Source: Arthrobacter gallicola (lineage in GTDB: Bacteria > Actinomycetota > Actinomycetes > Actinomycetales > Micrococcaceae). Taken from it: a DNA stretch of 64,000 nucleotides. Location: contig NZ_JACSQD010000003.1 in assembly GCF_014836775.1 (NCBI RefSeq), positions 226,014-290,013 on the forward strand, in the 5' to 3' direction. The notes beneath the pieces are model-generated. The model worked only from the letters and a program-made list of their open reading frames with translations, searched no databases and was not told the origin of the DNA. Shown piece by piece: positions 24,444 to 32,825 of this stretch; within the stretch, counting starts at the first letter, position 1, and each line of letters starts with the position of its first letter. A program made the position numbers and the translations under genes.

Positions 24444-26126
24444 GTGGTTGACGACGGAGTGGAGTTTTATCAACTGGGGGCGTGGACAGTAGTTGCGCTG
24501 TTTGTCCTGTTTTATGGCGGGACATTCTTAATGTCGGCGTTCATTGGTAAAAAGAATGAAAATGCTGATGGTTATATGACCGCTGGAAACAAAATTGGTT
24601 TCGGCGTGTCGGCTGCCAGCATGACAGCCACCTGGATCTGGGCGTCCTCCATGTACGCCTCGGCAACCTCCGGCTACACCTACGGCATCTCCGGCCCCAT
24701 TCACTATGGTCTGTGGGGCGCCCTGATGATCCTGTTCATTTATCCGTTCGGGCGGCGTATCCGGAAAGTGGCGCCCAAGGCGCACACCTTGGCGGAGGTG
24801 ATGCGGGCCAGGCACGGGAAGTCCAGCCAGCTGATGCTCGCTGGTTCCAACGTAGTGGGCAGCGTTATCTCACTGACCTCGAACTTCATTGCCGGTGGTG
24901 CATTGGTTGCCCTGCTGTCCCCGTTCAATTTCCAGCAGGGCATAGTCGCTGTGGCTGCCGGGGTGCTCCTTTATACGCTGTGGTCAGGTTTTAGAGCCTC
25001 CGTTCTGACCGATTTTGCCCAGGTCGTCGCGATGCTCGGAGCTGTGGTCATCATTATTCCCGTGGTGTTCTTTGCCGCCGGGGGACCGGGCATGTTTGAA
25101 TCCGGTGCGGCCAACCTTTCGGCGGAACAGTCAAACTTTTTCTCTTCCGAGGCCTTCCTGAATCAGGGTGCGCCCTATATTGCCGCCGTCCTGGCTTATG
25201 CGATCGGGAACCAGACCATTGCCCAGCGGCTGTTCGCGGTCAGGGAAGACCTGATCAAAAAGACGTTCGTCACGGCCACCATCGGATACGGTGCCACGGT
25301 CATCGGGATCGGCATGCTGGGTGTGATGGCCCTGTACCTGGGCATCAACCCTGCCGAGGGTGACCTGAACAACCTCATCCCGCAGATGGCCTCCACCTAT
25401 CTGGGGCCGATCCTCCTGGGCGTTTTCTTCATCATGATTCTGGGTTCACTCTCCTCCACCGCTGACTCGGACCTGTCTGCACTTTCGGCCATCATGATGG
25501 CCGATGTCTACGGCCAGAACGTCGCCCGGAAGGGCAAAGCCAGTCCCAAGACCATGCTGCTGATTGGCCGGATCTCCATGGTGGTGGCCACCGCCGCCGG
25601 GCTCTACTTCGCCAGCGGACGCATGAATATCCTGGACCTGCTGGTGTTCGTCGGGGCGCTCTGGGGAGCCCTGGTGTTCCCGGTGCTGGCCAGCTTCTAC
25701 TGGAAGAAGGTCACCAACAAGGCCTTCACCGTTTCGGTCCTGGCCGCGCTGGCAGTTTTCATTCCGGTCCGGTTCGGCTGGATCTCCATGGACGGAGCTA
25801 CCGGGTACGTCTTCGATGCCATTTCCGTGGTGGGAATCGGTGTGGTCCTGGGCCTGATGGCCTTCGGCTTCTTCGGCCTCCGGCCGGCGCTGGGCGTTGG
25901 GCTGGCCGGCGCAGTGCTTTCCGCTCCGTTCGTTATGGGTTTCCTGCATGACTACGAGGTTCTGACCGGATCCCTGGTGGCGTATGCAATCAGCACGGTG
26001 CTCTGCTACCTGATGTCGTTCCGCAATAAGGAAGAGTTCGATTTCGCGCTGATTCAGCAGCGGATCGGTGACTATGACCAGCGCTCCATGCAGCCGGCAG
26101 AAGCCGCTGCCGCAGCCCGGTCCTGA
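24444..26126 (+). CDS. sodium:solute symporter family transporter
   Basis: A 560-residue secondary transporter of the SSS family with about 13 membrane helices, importing an organic solute with sodium. The conserved early region (ADGYMTAGNKIGFGVSAASM, about 38-57) and the later GSLSSTADSDLSALSA motif (about 332-347), a sodium-site segment, are both present. The sequence resembles the urea/short-chain-acid branch, but the substrate cannot be fixed. The GTG at 24444 is chosen because GGAGGAGAGG lies five bases upstream; an in-frame ATG at 24399 has no such site. A 43-residue membrane protein follows 55 bases later. Confidence 0.85.
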   Translation: MVDDGVEFYQLGAWTVVALFVLFYGGTFLMSAFIGKKNENADGYMTAGNKIGFGVSAASMTATWIWASSMYASATSGYTYGISGPIHYGLWGALMILFIYPFGRRIRKVAPKAHTLAEVMRARHGKSSQLMLAGSNVVGSVISLTSNFIAGGALVALLSPFNFQQGIVAVAAGVLLYTLWSGFRASVLTDFAQVVAMLGAVVIIIPVVFFAAGGPGMFESGAANLSAEQSNFFSSEAFLNQGAPYIAAVLAYAIGNQTIAQRLFAVREDLIKKTFVTATIGYGATVIGIGMLGVMALYLGINPAEGDLNNLIPQMASTYLGPILLGVFFIMILGSLSSTADSDLSALSAIMMADVYGQNVARKGKASPKTMLLIGRISMVVATAAGLYFASGRMNILDLLVFVGALWGALVFPVLASFYWKKVTNKAFTVSVLAALAVFIPVRFGWISMDGATGYVFDAISVVGIGVVLGLMAFGFFGLRPALGVGLAGAVLSAPFVMGFLHDYEVLTGSLVAYAISTVLCYLMSFRNKEEFDFALIQQRIGDYDQRSMQPAEAAAAARS

Positions 26127-26181
26127 CCGGTCAACCGACACCCGCACCGTTTACGCATCGTTTACAAGGAGTGAATCACCC

Positions 26182-26313
26182 ATGACAGTCTTCTGGCTTA
26201 CCGTTTATGTCCTGATTTGGCCGGTCATTGTGGCCGGCACCCTGGCCGTTATCTGCCGCGGATTCTTCCGGGACTGGGCCGAAGCCCGCCGGGAGGGACG
26301 CCGCATTATCTAA
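26182..26313 (+). CDS. small membrane partner of the symporter
   Basis: A 43-residue protein with one membrane helix (about 3-27, starting MTVFWLTVYVLIWPVIVAG) and a strongly charged tail (RDWAEARREGRR). AAGGAG lies ten bases upstream of the ATG. Such tiny helices coded directly after SSS or similar symporters are annotated as putative transporter small subunits. Its place in the same operon supports that reading. Its biochemical role is unknown. Confidence 0.75.
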   Translation: MTVFWLTVYVLIWPVIVAGTLAVICRGFFRDWAEARREGRRII

Positions 26314-26351
26314 GCCGGTGCCGCCCCGGGGCGGAGGCTCGAACCGCGCGA

Positions 26352-26398
26352 AAAGGCGCCGCAGTGCCAGGACGACATCCTGGGGCTGCGGCGCCTTT
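26352..26398. terminator. bidirectional terminator after the symporter operon
   Basis: Arms 26352-26364 and 26386-26398 form a perfect 13-bp stem with AAA/TTT ends. An inner six-bp stem (26367-26372 with 26378-26383) carries a five-base loop. It serves the symporter operon and probably also the convergent methyltransferase gene. Confidence 0.85.
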
Positions 26399-26421
26399 GG
26401 CACTGAATTCGCCGGGTCAGG

Positions 26422-27438
26422 CTAGCCGGCGTCGACGCTGCCTACATCCATCACGTCCACATCCACCACGTCCACGTCCAGCGCGGCCGCGGGGCTTGCG
26501 GCAGCAGCTTTTGGCGGCGGAGCGGGTTTGACCCGGGCGCGGACGGGCCGGGGTTTCCTCACGGGCTTGGGCTTCGCCGGAACGACGACGGCGGCAGCGT
26601 GTCCCAGTCTCTGCTCCATCACCTCGATCGCCTGCGGGTTGGCGTCCACGCAGACGAATTTCCGGTTGAGCTTCGCGGCGACGGCGCCCAGGGTTCCGGA
26701 ACCCGCGAAGAAGTCCAGGACCCAGTCACCCTCCCGGCTGCTGGCGGCGACGGCACGCCGCAGCAGGCCTTCCGGTTTCTGCGTGGGGTAGCCGGTTTTC
26801 TCCCGGCCTGTGGGGGAAACGATGGTGTGCCACCAAACGTCCGTGGGCAGTTTCCCCAGCGCCACCTTCTCCGGGGTCACCAGTCCAGGAGCCATGTACG
26901 GCTCCCGGTCCACTTCCGCGTTGTCAAAGTGGTACGTATTCGGGTTCTTGACATAGACAAGGATGTTGTCGTGTTTGGCCGGCCAGCGGCTCTTGGCGCG
27001 GCCACCGTAGTCGTAGGCCCAGATGATTTCGTTCAGGAAGCAGTCGCGGCCGAACAGGGCGTCCAGCATTACCTTCACATAGTGCACCTCACGGTAATCC
27101 AGGTGCACGTAGAGGGTCCCGTCGTCCGCGAGCAGGCGCCACGCTTCTGCCAGCCTGGGTTCCAGGAACGCCCAGTAGTCCTCGAACGCGTCGTCATAGC
27201 TGGAGAGCAGGCCTTTGACCGTGGTGTAGCTGCGGCCCTTGAACCCGGTCCTGTCGCCGCTGCCGTCAACGCTGCGGACCATGGTGGTCTGCTGACGGCG
27301 TTGTGCCCGGCCGGTGTTGAACGGCGGGTCAACGTAGATCATGGTGAAGGCGCCGTCCGGCAGGGTCGGCAGGTAGTCCGCATTGTCTGCGTGGACCACC
27401 AGCGACCCGCCGTCCGGCGTCCAGTTAGGTGTGCTCAT
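26422..27438 (-). CDS. solitary DNA methyltransferase with a basic C-terminal tail
   Basis: A 338-residue amino-methyltransferase (N6-adenine or N4-cytosine). Catalytic motif IV is DPPF in MIYVDPPFNTG (about 33-43), and the SAM motif FAGSGTLG comes later (about 235-242). The order IV then I marks the beta class (type III Mod-like). No restriction gene lies nearby. Residues about 280-338 are an unusual tail: a Lys/Arg/Pro/Ala-rich part like KPKPVRKPRPVRARVKP, then a repeated Val-Asp stretch. The basic part may grip DNA; that is inference. It lies 21 bases after the DEAD-box helicase gene on the same strand. Confidence 0.85.
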   Translation of the reverse strand: MSTPNWTPDGGSLVVHADNADYLPTLPDGAFTMIYVDPPFNTGRAQRRQQTTMVRSVDGSGDRTGFKGRSYTTVKGLLSSYDDAFEDYWAFLEPRLAEAWRLLADDGTLYVHLDYREVHYVKVMLDALFGRDCFLNEIIWAYDYGGRAKSRWPAKHDNILVYVKNPNTYHFDNAEVDREPYMAPGLVTPEKVALGKLPTDVWWHTIVSPTGREKTGYPTQKPEGLLRRAVAASSREGDWVLDFFAGSGTLGAVAAKLNRKFVCVDANPQAIEVMEQRLGHAAAVVVPAKPKPVRKPRPVRARVKPAPPPKAAAASPAAALDVDVVDVDVMDVGSVDAG

Positions 27439-27459
27439 CCGTGCCGCAAAAGTCCCGCC

Positions 27460-29127
27460 CTATTCGGCTGCGGGAGCCTTGCTGACCACTTCGCCGTTAC
27501 GGCGGCGGGTGCGGCTGCGGTTACGGCGCGGCCGGTCAGCCTTGGGAGCCTCGCTGCCTGCTGCCGCTGCTGTCTCGCCGGTTGAGGCAGGCGCCTTGTC
27601 CGTGCTGCTGCTGCGGCGGGCTCCGTCACGGGGAGCACGGGTCCGCTCGCCCCCGCGGCCGGCGCTGGAGCTGCGTCCACCGCGCGACCGGGAATCGGAT
27701 CCGGCGTCGGAGCGGGCGGGCCGGCGTCCGCCGGACTTGCCGGTTTCCCCCAGGTCTTCCAGCTGTTCCGCGTCGATACCGGCCAGCACGCGCTTGTTGC
27801 GCGGCAGGCGGCCCTTGGTGCCTTCAGGAATATCAAGGTCGGTGTACAGGTGCGGGGAGGAGGAGTAGGTTTCCACCGGTTCCGCCTGGTCCATGCCCAG
27901 GGCCTTGTTGATCAGGCCCCAGCGGGGGACATCGTCCCAGTCCACGAACGTGACCGCGGTGCCCTTGTTACCCGCACGGCCGGTACGGCCAACGCGGTGC
28001 AGGTAGGTCTTTTCATCCTCGGGGCACTGGTAGTTGATCACGTGGGTGACGTCGTCAACGTCGATGCCGCGGGCGGCGACATCGGTGGCAACCAGAACGT
28101 CCACCTTCTCATTGCGGAAGGCACGCATGGCCTGTTCGCGGGCACCCTGACCCAGGTCGCCGTGCATGGCGGCCACGGCGAACCCGCGGTCCACGAGTTC
28201 CTCAGAGAGCTTCGCGGCGGTCCGCTTGGTCTTGGTGAAAATGATGGTGCGGCCGCGGCCCTTGGCCTGCAGGATGCGGGCCACCACCTCACTCTTGTCG
28301 AGGTTGTGCGCGCGGTAGACAACCTGCCGGATGTCCTTCTTCGTCAAACCTTCATCATCCGGATCTGCTGCCCGGATGTGGGTGGGCTTGGTCATGTAGC
28401 GGCGGGCCATGGAAACGACGGCGCCGGGCATGGTGGCGGAGAAGAGCAGCGTCTGGCGTACGGCCGGGGTGGCAGCCATGAGGGTTTCGACGTCGGGGAG
28501 GAAGCCGAGGTCCAGCATCTCGTCGGCCTCGTCGAGGACAACAATCCGCACGTTCTTCAGCGAGAGCTGCTTCTTGTTGTAGAGGTCGATTAGGCGGCCG
28601 GGGGTTCCGACGACGATTTCGACGCCGGCGGCCAGGGCCTCAATCTGCGGTTCGTAGGCACGTCCGCCGTAGATGGTGACGATGCGCGCGCCGCGCCGGC
28701 GGGCAGCAGTGGTGAGGTCTCCCGCTACCTGTACTGCCAGCTCGCGGGTGGGAACCACGATCAGGGCCTGCGGGGCGCCGGGCACGGCGAGGTCCGCGTA
28801 GCCCTCATCCGCGGGGGCAATGACACGCTGCAGCGCGGGGATACCGAAGCCGAGGGTCTTGCCGGTGCCGGTTTTGGCCTGCCCGATGATGTCGTGCCCG
28901 CCGAGTGCGACCGGAAGGGTCATCGACTGGATGGGGAAGGGGTGGGTGATTCCGGCGTCGGCCAGGGACTCCACGATGTCGGAGCGCACGCCAAAATCTG
29001 CGAACGTCAGTTCACGGATTTCCGCCGCAGCTTCGGTGGTCGCGAGGCTCTCGGCTACATCGAGTTCTTCGTTGCTGTCATCGGCGGTCAAATGTGCATC
29101 GCCGACCTGTGAAAGTTCAGTGTTCAA
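27460..29127 (-). CDS. DEAD-box ATP-dependent RNA helicase
   Basis: A 555-residue RNA helicase that unwinds RNA, for example during ribosome assembly or in the cold. Motifs in order: Q motif near 45-70, AKTGTGKT (Walker A), PTRELAVQ, GTPGRL, VLDEADEML (DEAD), SAT, TDVAARGID and HRVGRTGRAG. After about residue 420 comes an Arg/Ser/Gly-rich tail ending KRRR-like, typical of RhlE/CsdA-type proteins. The start is TTG at 29127; no other in-frame start lies nearby, and an ATG just upstream is followed directly by a stop. The neighbours (ferritin-like gene, DUF3107, TetR) match the rhlE region of mycobacteria. Confidence 0.9.
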   Translation of the reverse strand: MNTELSQVGDAHLTADDSNEELDVAESLATTEAAAEIRELTFADFGVRSDIVESLADAGITHPFPIQSMTLPVALGGHDIIGQAKTGTGKTLGFGIPALQRVIAPADEGYADLAVPGAPQALIVVPTRELAVQVAGDLTTAARRRGARIVTIYGGRAYEPQIEALAAGVEIVVGTPGRLIDLYNKKQLSLKNVRIVVLDEADEMLDLGFLPDVETLMAATPAVRQTLLFSATMPGAVVSMARRYMTKPTHIRAADPDDEGLTKKDIRQVVYRAHNLDKSEVVARILQAKGRGRTIIFTKTKRTAAKLSEELVDRGFAVAAMHGDLGQGAREQAMRAFRNEKVDVLVATDVAARGIDVDDVTHVINYQCPEDEKTYLHRVGRTGRAGNKGTAVTFVDWDDVPRWGLINKALGMDQAEPVETYSSSPHLYTDLDIPEGTKGRLPRNKRVLAGIDAEQLEDLGETGKSGGRRPARSDAGSDSRSRGGRSSSAGRGGERTRAPRDGARRSSSTDKAPASTGETAAAAGSEAPKADRPRRNRSRTRRRNGEVVSKAPAAE

Positions 29128-29344
29128 TTACATACCGTTCAGTTAGGCATCCCTGCCGGCCGCGCTCGACGAGAGGGCGTAAAGCCCGTCCCGGAGCGGA
29201 CGGCGCGCAGGTGATGCGTCCAGCGGAAGCCGATCGCGGGCTAACAACTGCTGGCCACTCCGACTGCATTCGGCAAAGGCAGTGGCCGGGAAATATCAAG
29301 ATCGCGTAGGTACTGCGGGTCTCACAACCAGAAAGGTGCGTTTA

Positions 29345-29373
29345 TATACAACTGCATACAACTGGCTCTTCAA
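29345..29373 (-). promoter_or_regulatory. candidate helicase promoter with long leader
   Basis: On the minus strand TTGAAG (29373-29368) and TGTATA (29350-29345) are separated by 17 bases. The region is the AT-richest in the gap. The leader to the helicase start would be about 210 bases. Confidence 0.45.
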
Positions 29374-29566
29374 GATGATGGGAACGACCGGGCATCCATT
29401 TACTACCATTCCAGTCTACCCGGTGCAGCCATGGTGGGGCGCATTTAGGGATCCGGGGGTGTTACGCTCCCGCGGCTGCCGGCCGCGGAGTTTGAGGGAT
29501 GGTCAGGCAGGCAGAGCGGGTATGACGGGCCGGGAGTGGCTGCGGACCCAGCGCAGACCACACCGG

Positions 29567-29572
29567 TAGGCT
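29567..29572 (+). promoter_or_regulatory. -10 element of the ferritin-like gene, leaderless type
   Basis: TAGGCT ends six bases before the ATG at 29579, in the same TAGGCTGGG context as galE, pepA and the ATL gene. Confidence 0.5.
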
Positions 29573-29578
29573 GGGTAT

Positions 29579-30289
29579 ATGAGCGAGAATATGCCGCCGG
29601 CCGTTAGCGGGCAGGATCCGGCCGCCGGGAGCGCACCGGTCTACCAGCAGTTCCTGACCGACCTGTTTGGTGTTATTGCCTACGGTGAGCTTTCGGCCTT
29701 CGAACGGATGTCCTCGGACGCGCGGTTCTCTCCCACCCTGCATGACCGGGCCACCCTGGGCCGGCTGGCCGTGCGGGAATATGCGCATTTTGAACGCGTG
29801 AGCCGGCATCTTGAAGAACTGGGCGCGGATCCGGAAACCGCGATGGCCCCGTTCCAGCAATCCGTGGATGCTTTCCATGACCGGACGCGGCCGGGGGATT
29901 GGTATGAGTCCCTCATGAAGTTCTATGTCACGGATGCCATTTCCGATGACTTTTATGCCGCTCTCGGTTCCCGGCTGGATCCGGAAAGCAGTGCTTTGAT
30001 CTCCTCTCTCCATGGCAGCCGGGAAGCTCCGGGCGAAGTGCTTTTTGATCGGCTGCAGCGCTCCCTTAAGGACGATCCGCGCCTCGCGTCCCGGTTGGCT
30101 CTGTGGGGCCGGCGCCTGGTGGGTGAAGCCCTGACTCAGGCCCAGCGTGTGGTGATCGAGCGGGCCTTCCCCAAGGGCCTGGCAGACGCGCTGAGCGGAG
30201 AGGAGTACGATGCCCAGGTCCGGGATCTGTTCAGCCAGCTCACACGCAATCATTCGCGGCGCATGTCACTGCTGGGCCTGACCGCCTAA
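29579..30289 (+). CDS. ferritin-like fold protein (MiaE-like)
   Basis: A 236-residue all-helical protein of the ferritin-like group related to tRNA 2-methylthio-N6-isopentenyladenosine hydroxylase (MiaE). Candidate metal ligands are the Glu in AYGELSAFERM (about 35-45), Glu-x2-His in REYAHFERV (about 67-75), and further acidic residues in the second helical pair. Whether a di-iron site forms and whether tRNA is the substrate are not shown. It is divergent from the helicase gene and is followed 20 bases later by the GDSL lipoprotein. Confidence 0.75.
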   Translation: MSENMPPAVSGQDPAAGSAPVYQQFLTDLFGVIAYGELSAFERMSSDARFSPTLHDRATLGRLAVREYAHFERVSRHLEELGADPETAMAPFQQSVDAFHDRTRPGDWYESLMKFYVTDAISDDFYAALGSRLDPESSALISSLHGSREAPGEVLFDRLQRSLKDDPRLASRLALWGRRLVGEALTQAQRVVIERAFPKGLADALSGEEYDAQVRDLFSQLTRNHSRRMSLLGLTA

Positions 30290-30309
30290 GCGCTTGCCGG
30301 GGGGCAAAG

Positions 30310-31440
30310 ATGAGAACAAGATCGATCCGCACGTTCCACCGCGCCCTCTCGGCTGCGGTGGCTCTGGCGTTTGCTGCGAGTGTGGCCGGGTGCGGCATCG
30401 CTGGTCCGGCAGCGCCCGCCAACGCCGTCCGGCTCGATTCCCCGGCTGCTGAGCAACCCGCCGCAGAGGTGCCGGCCAGGGAAGCGGTACAACTGACGGC
30501 CAAGCCGGTGGAAACGGATGCCGGTCCGGTCCCGCCGCCAGCCGGCGTTCCTGCCCCCGCGTGGGGCGCCATGCTGCGCTTCGAGGAGCTGCGTCAGGAC
30601 TCGGGACGTCCGCTGGCGGAGGCAACCTCCGACCCGGATTGTTCCCTGCCCGGTCCGGGCTGCATCTGGGCGCGCGGGGCGGAAACCATCGTGTGGTCAG
30701 CGGCTTCGGGCACACGTGCCCTGCGGACGGAAGTCTTCACCAGATGGCAGGCGCTGGGCCGCAGTCAGCTTGGCTGGCCCACTTCGTCCGAATACCGTTT
30801 CGGCGGTGATTACCGCACTGACTTCCAAAAAGGGTCGTTAATGTACGTTCCCCGCCTCGGCCGGGTCATGGCCTTTGACCCCGGCGTGGACACATCCGCC
30901 GTCGTCATCGGTGACTCACAGGCGGGCAAGGACACGTGGGTGGGCAAAGGGCTCGCCTCGCTTGGTTTCAAGCCGGTGATTCTTGGCGCCGGCGGAACAG
31001 GCTATACCCGGGGCAACGGGACGGTGGACAGCTACCCGGAGGCACTCGAGGGTGAGGAATGGCTGCTGCCGTGGGGCAAGCCCGCGCTGGTGATCCTTCA
31101 GGGCGGGGGCAACGATGCCTATGGTCCCAGCAACCAGGCAATCCGGCACAACGCCATCCAGTTAATCCGGGAGATCCGGCGCACGTACCCCGGGTCCCGG
31201 ATCGTTGTTGTGGGCGTCATTGGCAGCGGCAACGGGCGCCGCGCCGAAATTGACGACCTTCTGGGCCGGGTAGCCGCTGAACAGCAGCTGGAATTCCTGA
31301 GCGTCAAAGACTGGTGGACCAGATACTCGCTCAGCTCGAAACTCGACGACGGAATGCACCTGGGGAAGGCCGGGCATGACGCCGCGGCACCGGTTTTCGC
31401 GCGTGAGCTGAAGGCGCTGTTGGAGCGCCCGCGGCCCTAG
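30310..31440 (+). CDS. secreted SGNH/GDSL-type lipoprotein hydrolase with an LGFP repeat
   Basis: A 376-residue exported protein. The signal peptide ends in a lipobox SVAGCG (Cys near residue 28). Residues about 130-180 look like an LGFP cell-wall repeat (LGWPTSSEY ... FQKGSLMYVP). A GDSL/SGNH hydrolase follows: the nucleophile block is VVIGDSQAGKD (about 197-207), block III is GGGND (about 264-268), and the catalytic Asp-His pair is in DGMHLGKAGHD (about 350-360). It may remove acyl or acetyl groups from wall polymers; the substrate is inferred only from location and fold. Confidence 0.78.
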   Translation: MRTRSIRTFHRALSAAVALAFAASVAGCGIAGPAAPANAVRLDSPAAEQPAAEVPAREAVQLTAKPVETDAGPVPPPAGVPAPAWGAMLRFEELRQDSGRPLAEATSDPDCSLPGPGCIWARGAETIVWSAASGTRALRTEVFTRWQALGRSQLGWPTSSEYRFGGDYRTDFQKGSLMYVPRLGRVMAFDPGVDTSAVVIGDSQAGKDTWVGKGLASLGFKPVILGAGGTGYTRGNGTVDSYPEALEGEEWLLPWGKPALVILQGGGNDAYGPSNQAIRHNAIQLIREIRRTYPGSRIVVVGVIGSGNGRRAEIDDLLGRVAAEQQLEFLSVKDWWTRYSLSSKLDDGMHLGKAGHDAAAPVFARELKALLERPRP

Positions 31441-31475
31441 TCCAGCCTGAAGCATTGAGAGCTAGTCCAGCCTGA
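31437..31475. repeat. 14-bp direct repeat after the GDSL lipoprotein
   Basis: CTAGTCCAGCCTGA occurs at 31437-31450 (the first copy includes the stop codon) and again at 31462-31475. It looks like a local duplication. Confidence 0.7.
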
Positions 31476-31479
31476 GGCT

Positions 31480-31782
31480 TCAGAGCTTGAGGATGCGCTC
31501 CAGCTCAGCGTTGTCCCGGGCACTGCGCGGGGGAACAATCAGCAGGGCGGCCGCAACCGCCGCCGCCGGACCCAGAATCACCGGGAGGGCCCATGTCAGC
31601 CAGGCATACTCCAAACTGGTGCTTACTCCGGAGAACTGCAGGATGATCCAGGCCAGGAGCCCTGCCGCCAGGGAAATCCCCGGCAGCAGGAGAATGCCGT
31701 ACCGCCGCCGGCGGCGGTCAGCACCCCAGACAATAAAGCCGGCGGCAGCAGTGCCGGCGGCGGCAAGCAGCAGCTCCAGCAT
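31480..31782 (-). CDS. small three-helix membrane protein, unknown
   Basis: A 100-residue protein with three membrane segments (about 3-19, 30-50, 62-83) and an Arg-rich loop after the first. I do not recognise a family. It lies eight bases after the DUF3107 gene, so it is probably the third gene of the TetR-DUF3107 operon. No catalytic residues are evident. Confidence 0.6.
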   Translation of the reverse strand: MLELLLAAAGTAAAGFIVWGADRRRRRYGILLLPGISLAAGLLAWIILQFSGVSTSLEYAWLTWALPVILGPAAAVAAALLIVPPRSARDNAELERILKL

Positions 31783-31790
31783 CAGTGGCC

Positions 31791-32015
31791 TTAGAGCGCA
31801 CCGAATCCGACGCGGCGGACTTCCTCCGCGCCGATCTCGACGTAGCCGATAACACCCGCCGGAACGATAATGAGGCGTCCCTTTTCGTCTGTGAGGCGCA
31901 GTTCCTTCGGGCCGTTGATGGCCTCTGCGACGGTGTCGGCGACCTGGTCGGCGCTCTGCCCGGACTCGAACACGATCTCGCGTCCGACGTTCTGGATACC
32001 GATCTTAACTTCCAC
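31791..32015 (-). CDS. DUF3107 family small protein
   Basis: A 74-residue protein of an actinobacterial family with no assigned function. The conserved segments are VKIGIQNVGREI at the start and PAGVIGYVEIG near residue 52-62, and the fold is predicted to be a small alpha/beta type. The GTG start has AGGAGG eight bases upstream. It lies between the TetR gene and the small membrane protein. The same TetR-DUF3107 pairing is known in mycobacteria, which hints that the regulator and this protein act together. Confidence 0.88.
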   Translation of the reverse strand: MEVKIGIQNVGREIVFESGQSADQVADTVAEAINGPKELRLTDEKGRLIIVPAGVIGYVEIGAEEVRRVGFGAL

Positions 32016-32060
32016 CGTGGTGCCTCCTGTTTAAATGAACTCAGTGGAATGAAATCTACT

Positions 32061-32675
32061 CTAAATCTCCTTGGGAAAACGGCTGATTCCGCGCCAAGCT
32101 AAACGGTAAACCAGCTCGCTGGCAGCATCGATGTCCAGATCGCCGCCGGTCTCCAGCCAGTAGCGGGCGCTGACCTGCGCCATTCCCGCCAGGGCCCGCC
32201 CCAGCAGAGTGGCCTCGATATGCGAGAGCTTGGTGTCCTCAGCGATCACATCGGCGATGTCGCTGGCGAACCGCGCATTGAATTCTTCAATCCGCGAACT
32301 GACTTCCTGGTCGCTGGTCAGATCGGACTCAAAGATGAGCCGGTGGGCCTGACTGTCCTGCGCCACAAAACGGAAGTAGGCCCGCATGGTTTCGCGGACC
32401 CGGAGCTTGTTATCGGTTGTGGAGGTCAGCGCGGTCTGCAGGAACCTGGTGAGCGTACCCAGGTGGTCCTCCAGCAGGGCCAGATAGAGTTCCCGTTTCC
32501 CGGGAAAATGCTGGTAGAGCACCGGCTTGCTGACCTGGGCCGTCTCCGCGATCTCATCCATGGCGGCGCCATGGAAACCGTGGCTGACAAAAACCTCCTG
32601 TGCGGCCTGCATCAGCTGCCGGCGGCGTTCTTCCCGGGGGAGGCGGGTGGACTTGCCGGCGGGCTGGTTGCTCAC
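32061..32675 (-). CDS. TetR-family transcriptional regulator
   Basis: A 204-residue DNA-binding regulator. The N-terminal helix-turn-helix (about 15-62) reads HGFHGAAMDEIAETAQVSKP then VLYQHFPGKREL, a textbook TetR motif. The C-terminal ligand domain (about 75-200) is helical and unassigned. The GTG at 32675 was chosen to begin at SNQPAG; AAAGG lies about ten bases upstream. It is first in a minus-strand operon with DUF3107 and is divergent from moeZ, with 150 bases between. Its targets are unknown; autoregulation is common in the family. Confidence 0.88.
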   Translation of the reverse strand: MSNQPAGKSTRLPREERRRQLMQAAQEVFVSHGFHGAAMDEIAETAQVSKPVLYQHFPGKRELYLALLEDHLGTLTRFLQTALTSTTDNKLRVRETMRAYFRFVAQDSQAHRLIFESDLTSDQEVSSRIEEFNARFASDIADVIAEDTKLSHIEATLLGRALAGMAQVSARYWLETGGDLDIDAASELVYRLAWRGISRFPKEI

Positions 32676-32812
32676 GTGTGTTGGGCCTTTCAGAATGGTT
32701 CCGGATTCCGCACCCGGTGTGACGGAACACAGTTTACCCGCGGGTAACCGTGTGGGTAGGAAACCAGGCGGCTCCTGTGGTGCACCTCTCGAATTCCCAT
32801 CGCCGGGGGGCA

Positions 32813-32818
32813 TAGATT
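32813..32818 (+). promoter_or_regulatory. -10 element of moeZ, leaderless type
   Basis: TAGATT ends seven bases before the ATG at 32826. It supports that ATG over the in-frame TTG at 32817, which lies inside the hexamer. Confidence 0.5.
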
Positions 32819-32825
32819 GGAAGAC

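Larger units (their letters stand above)
29128..29578. other. 451-base divergent gap between the helicase and ferritin-like genes
   Basis: This gap holds a likely minus-strand promoter near 29345-29373 and the ferritin-like promoter at its right end. The remaining 200 bases before the helicase would be a long 5' leader, which fits cold-regulated helicases but shows no strong hairpin to me. No protein-coding signal is seen. Confidence 0.5.
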
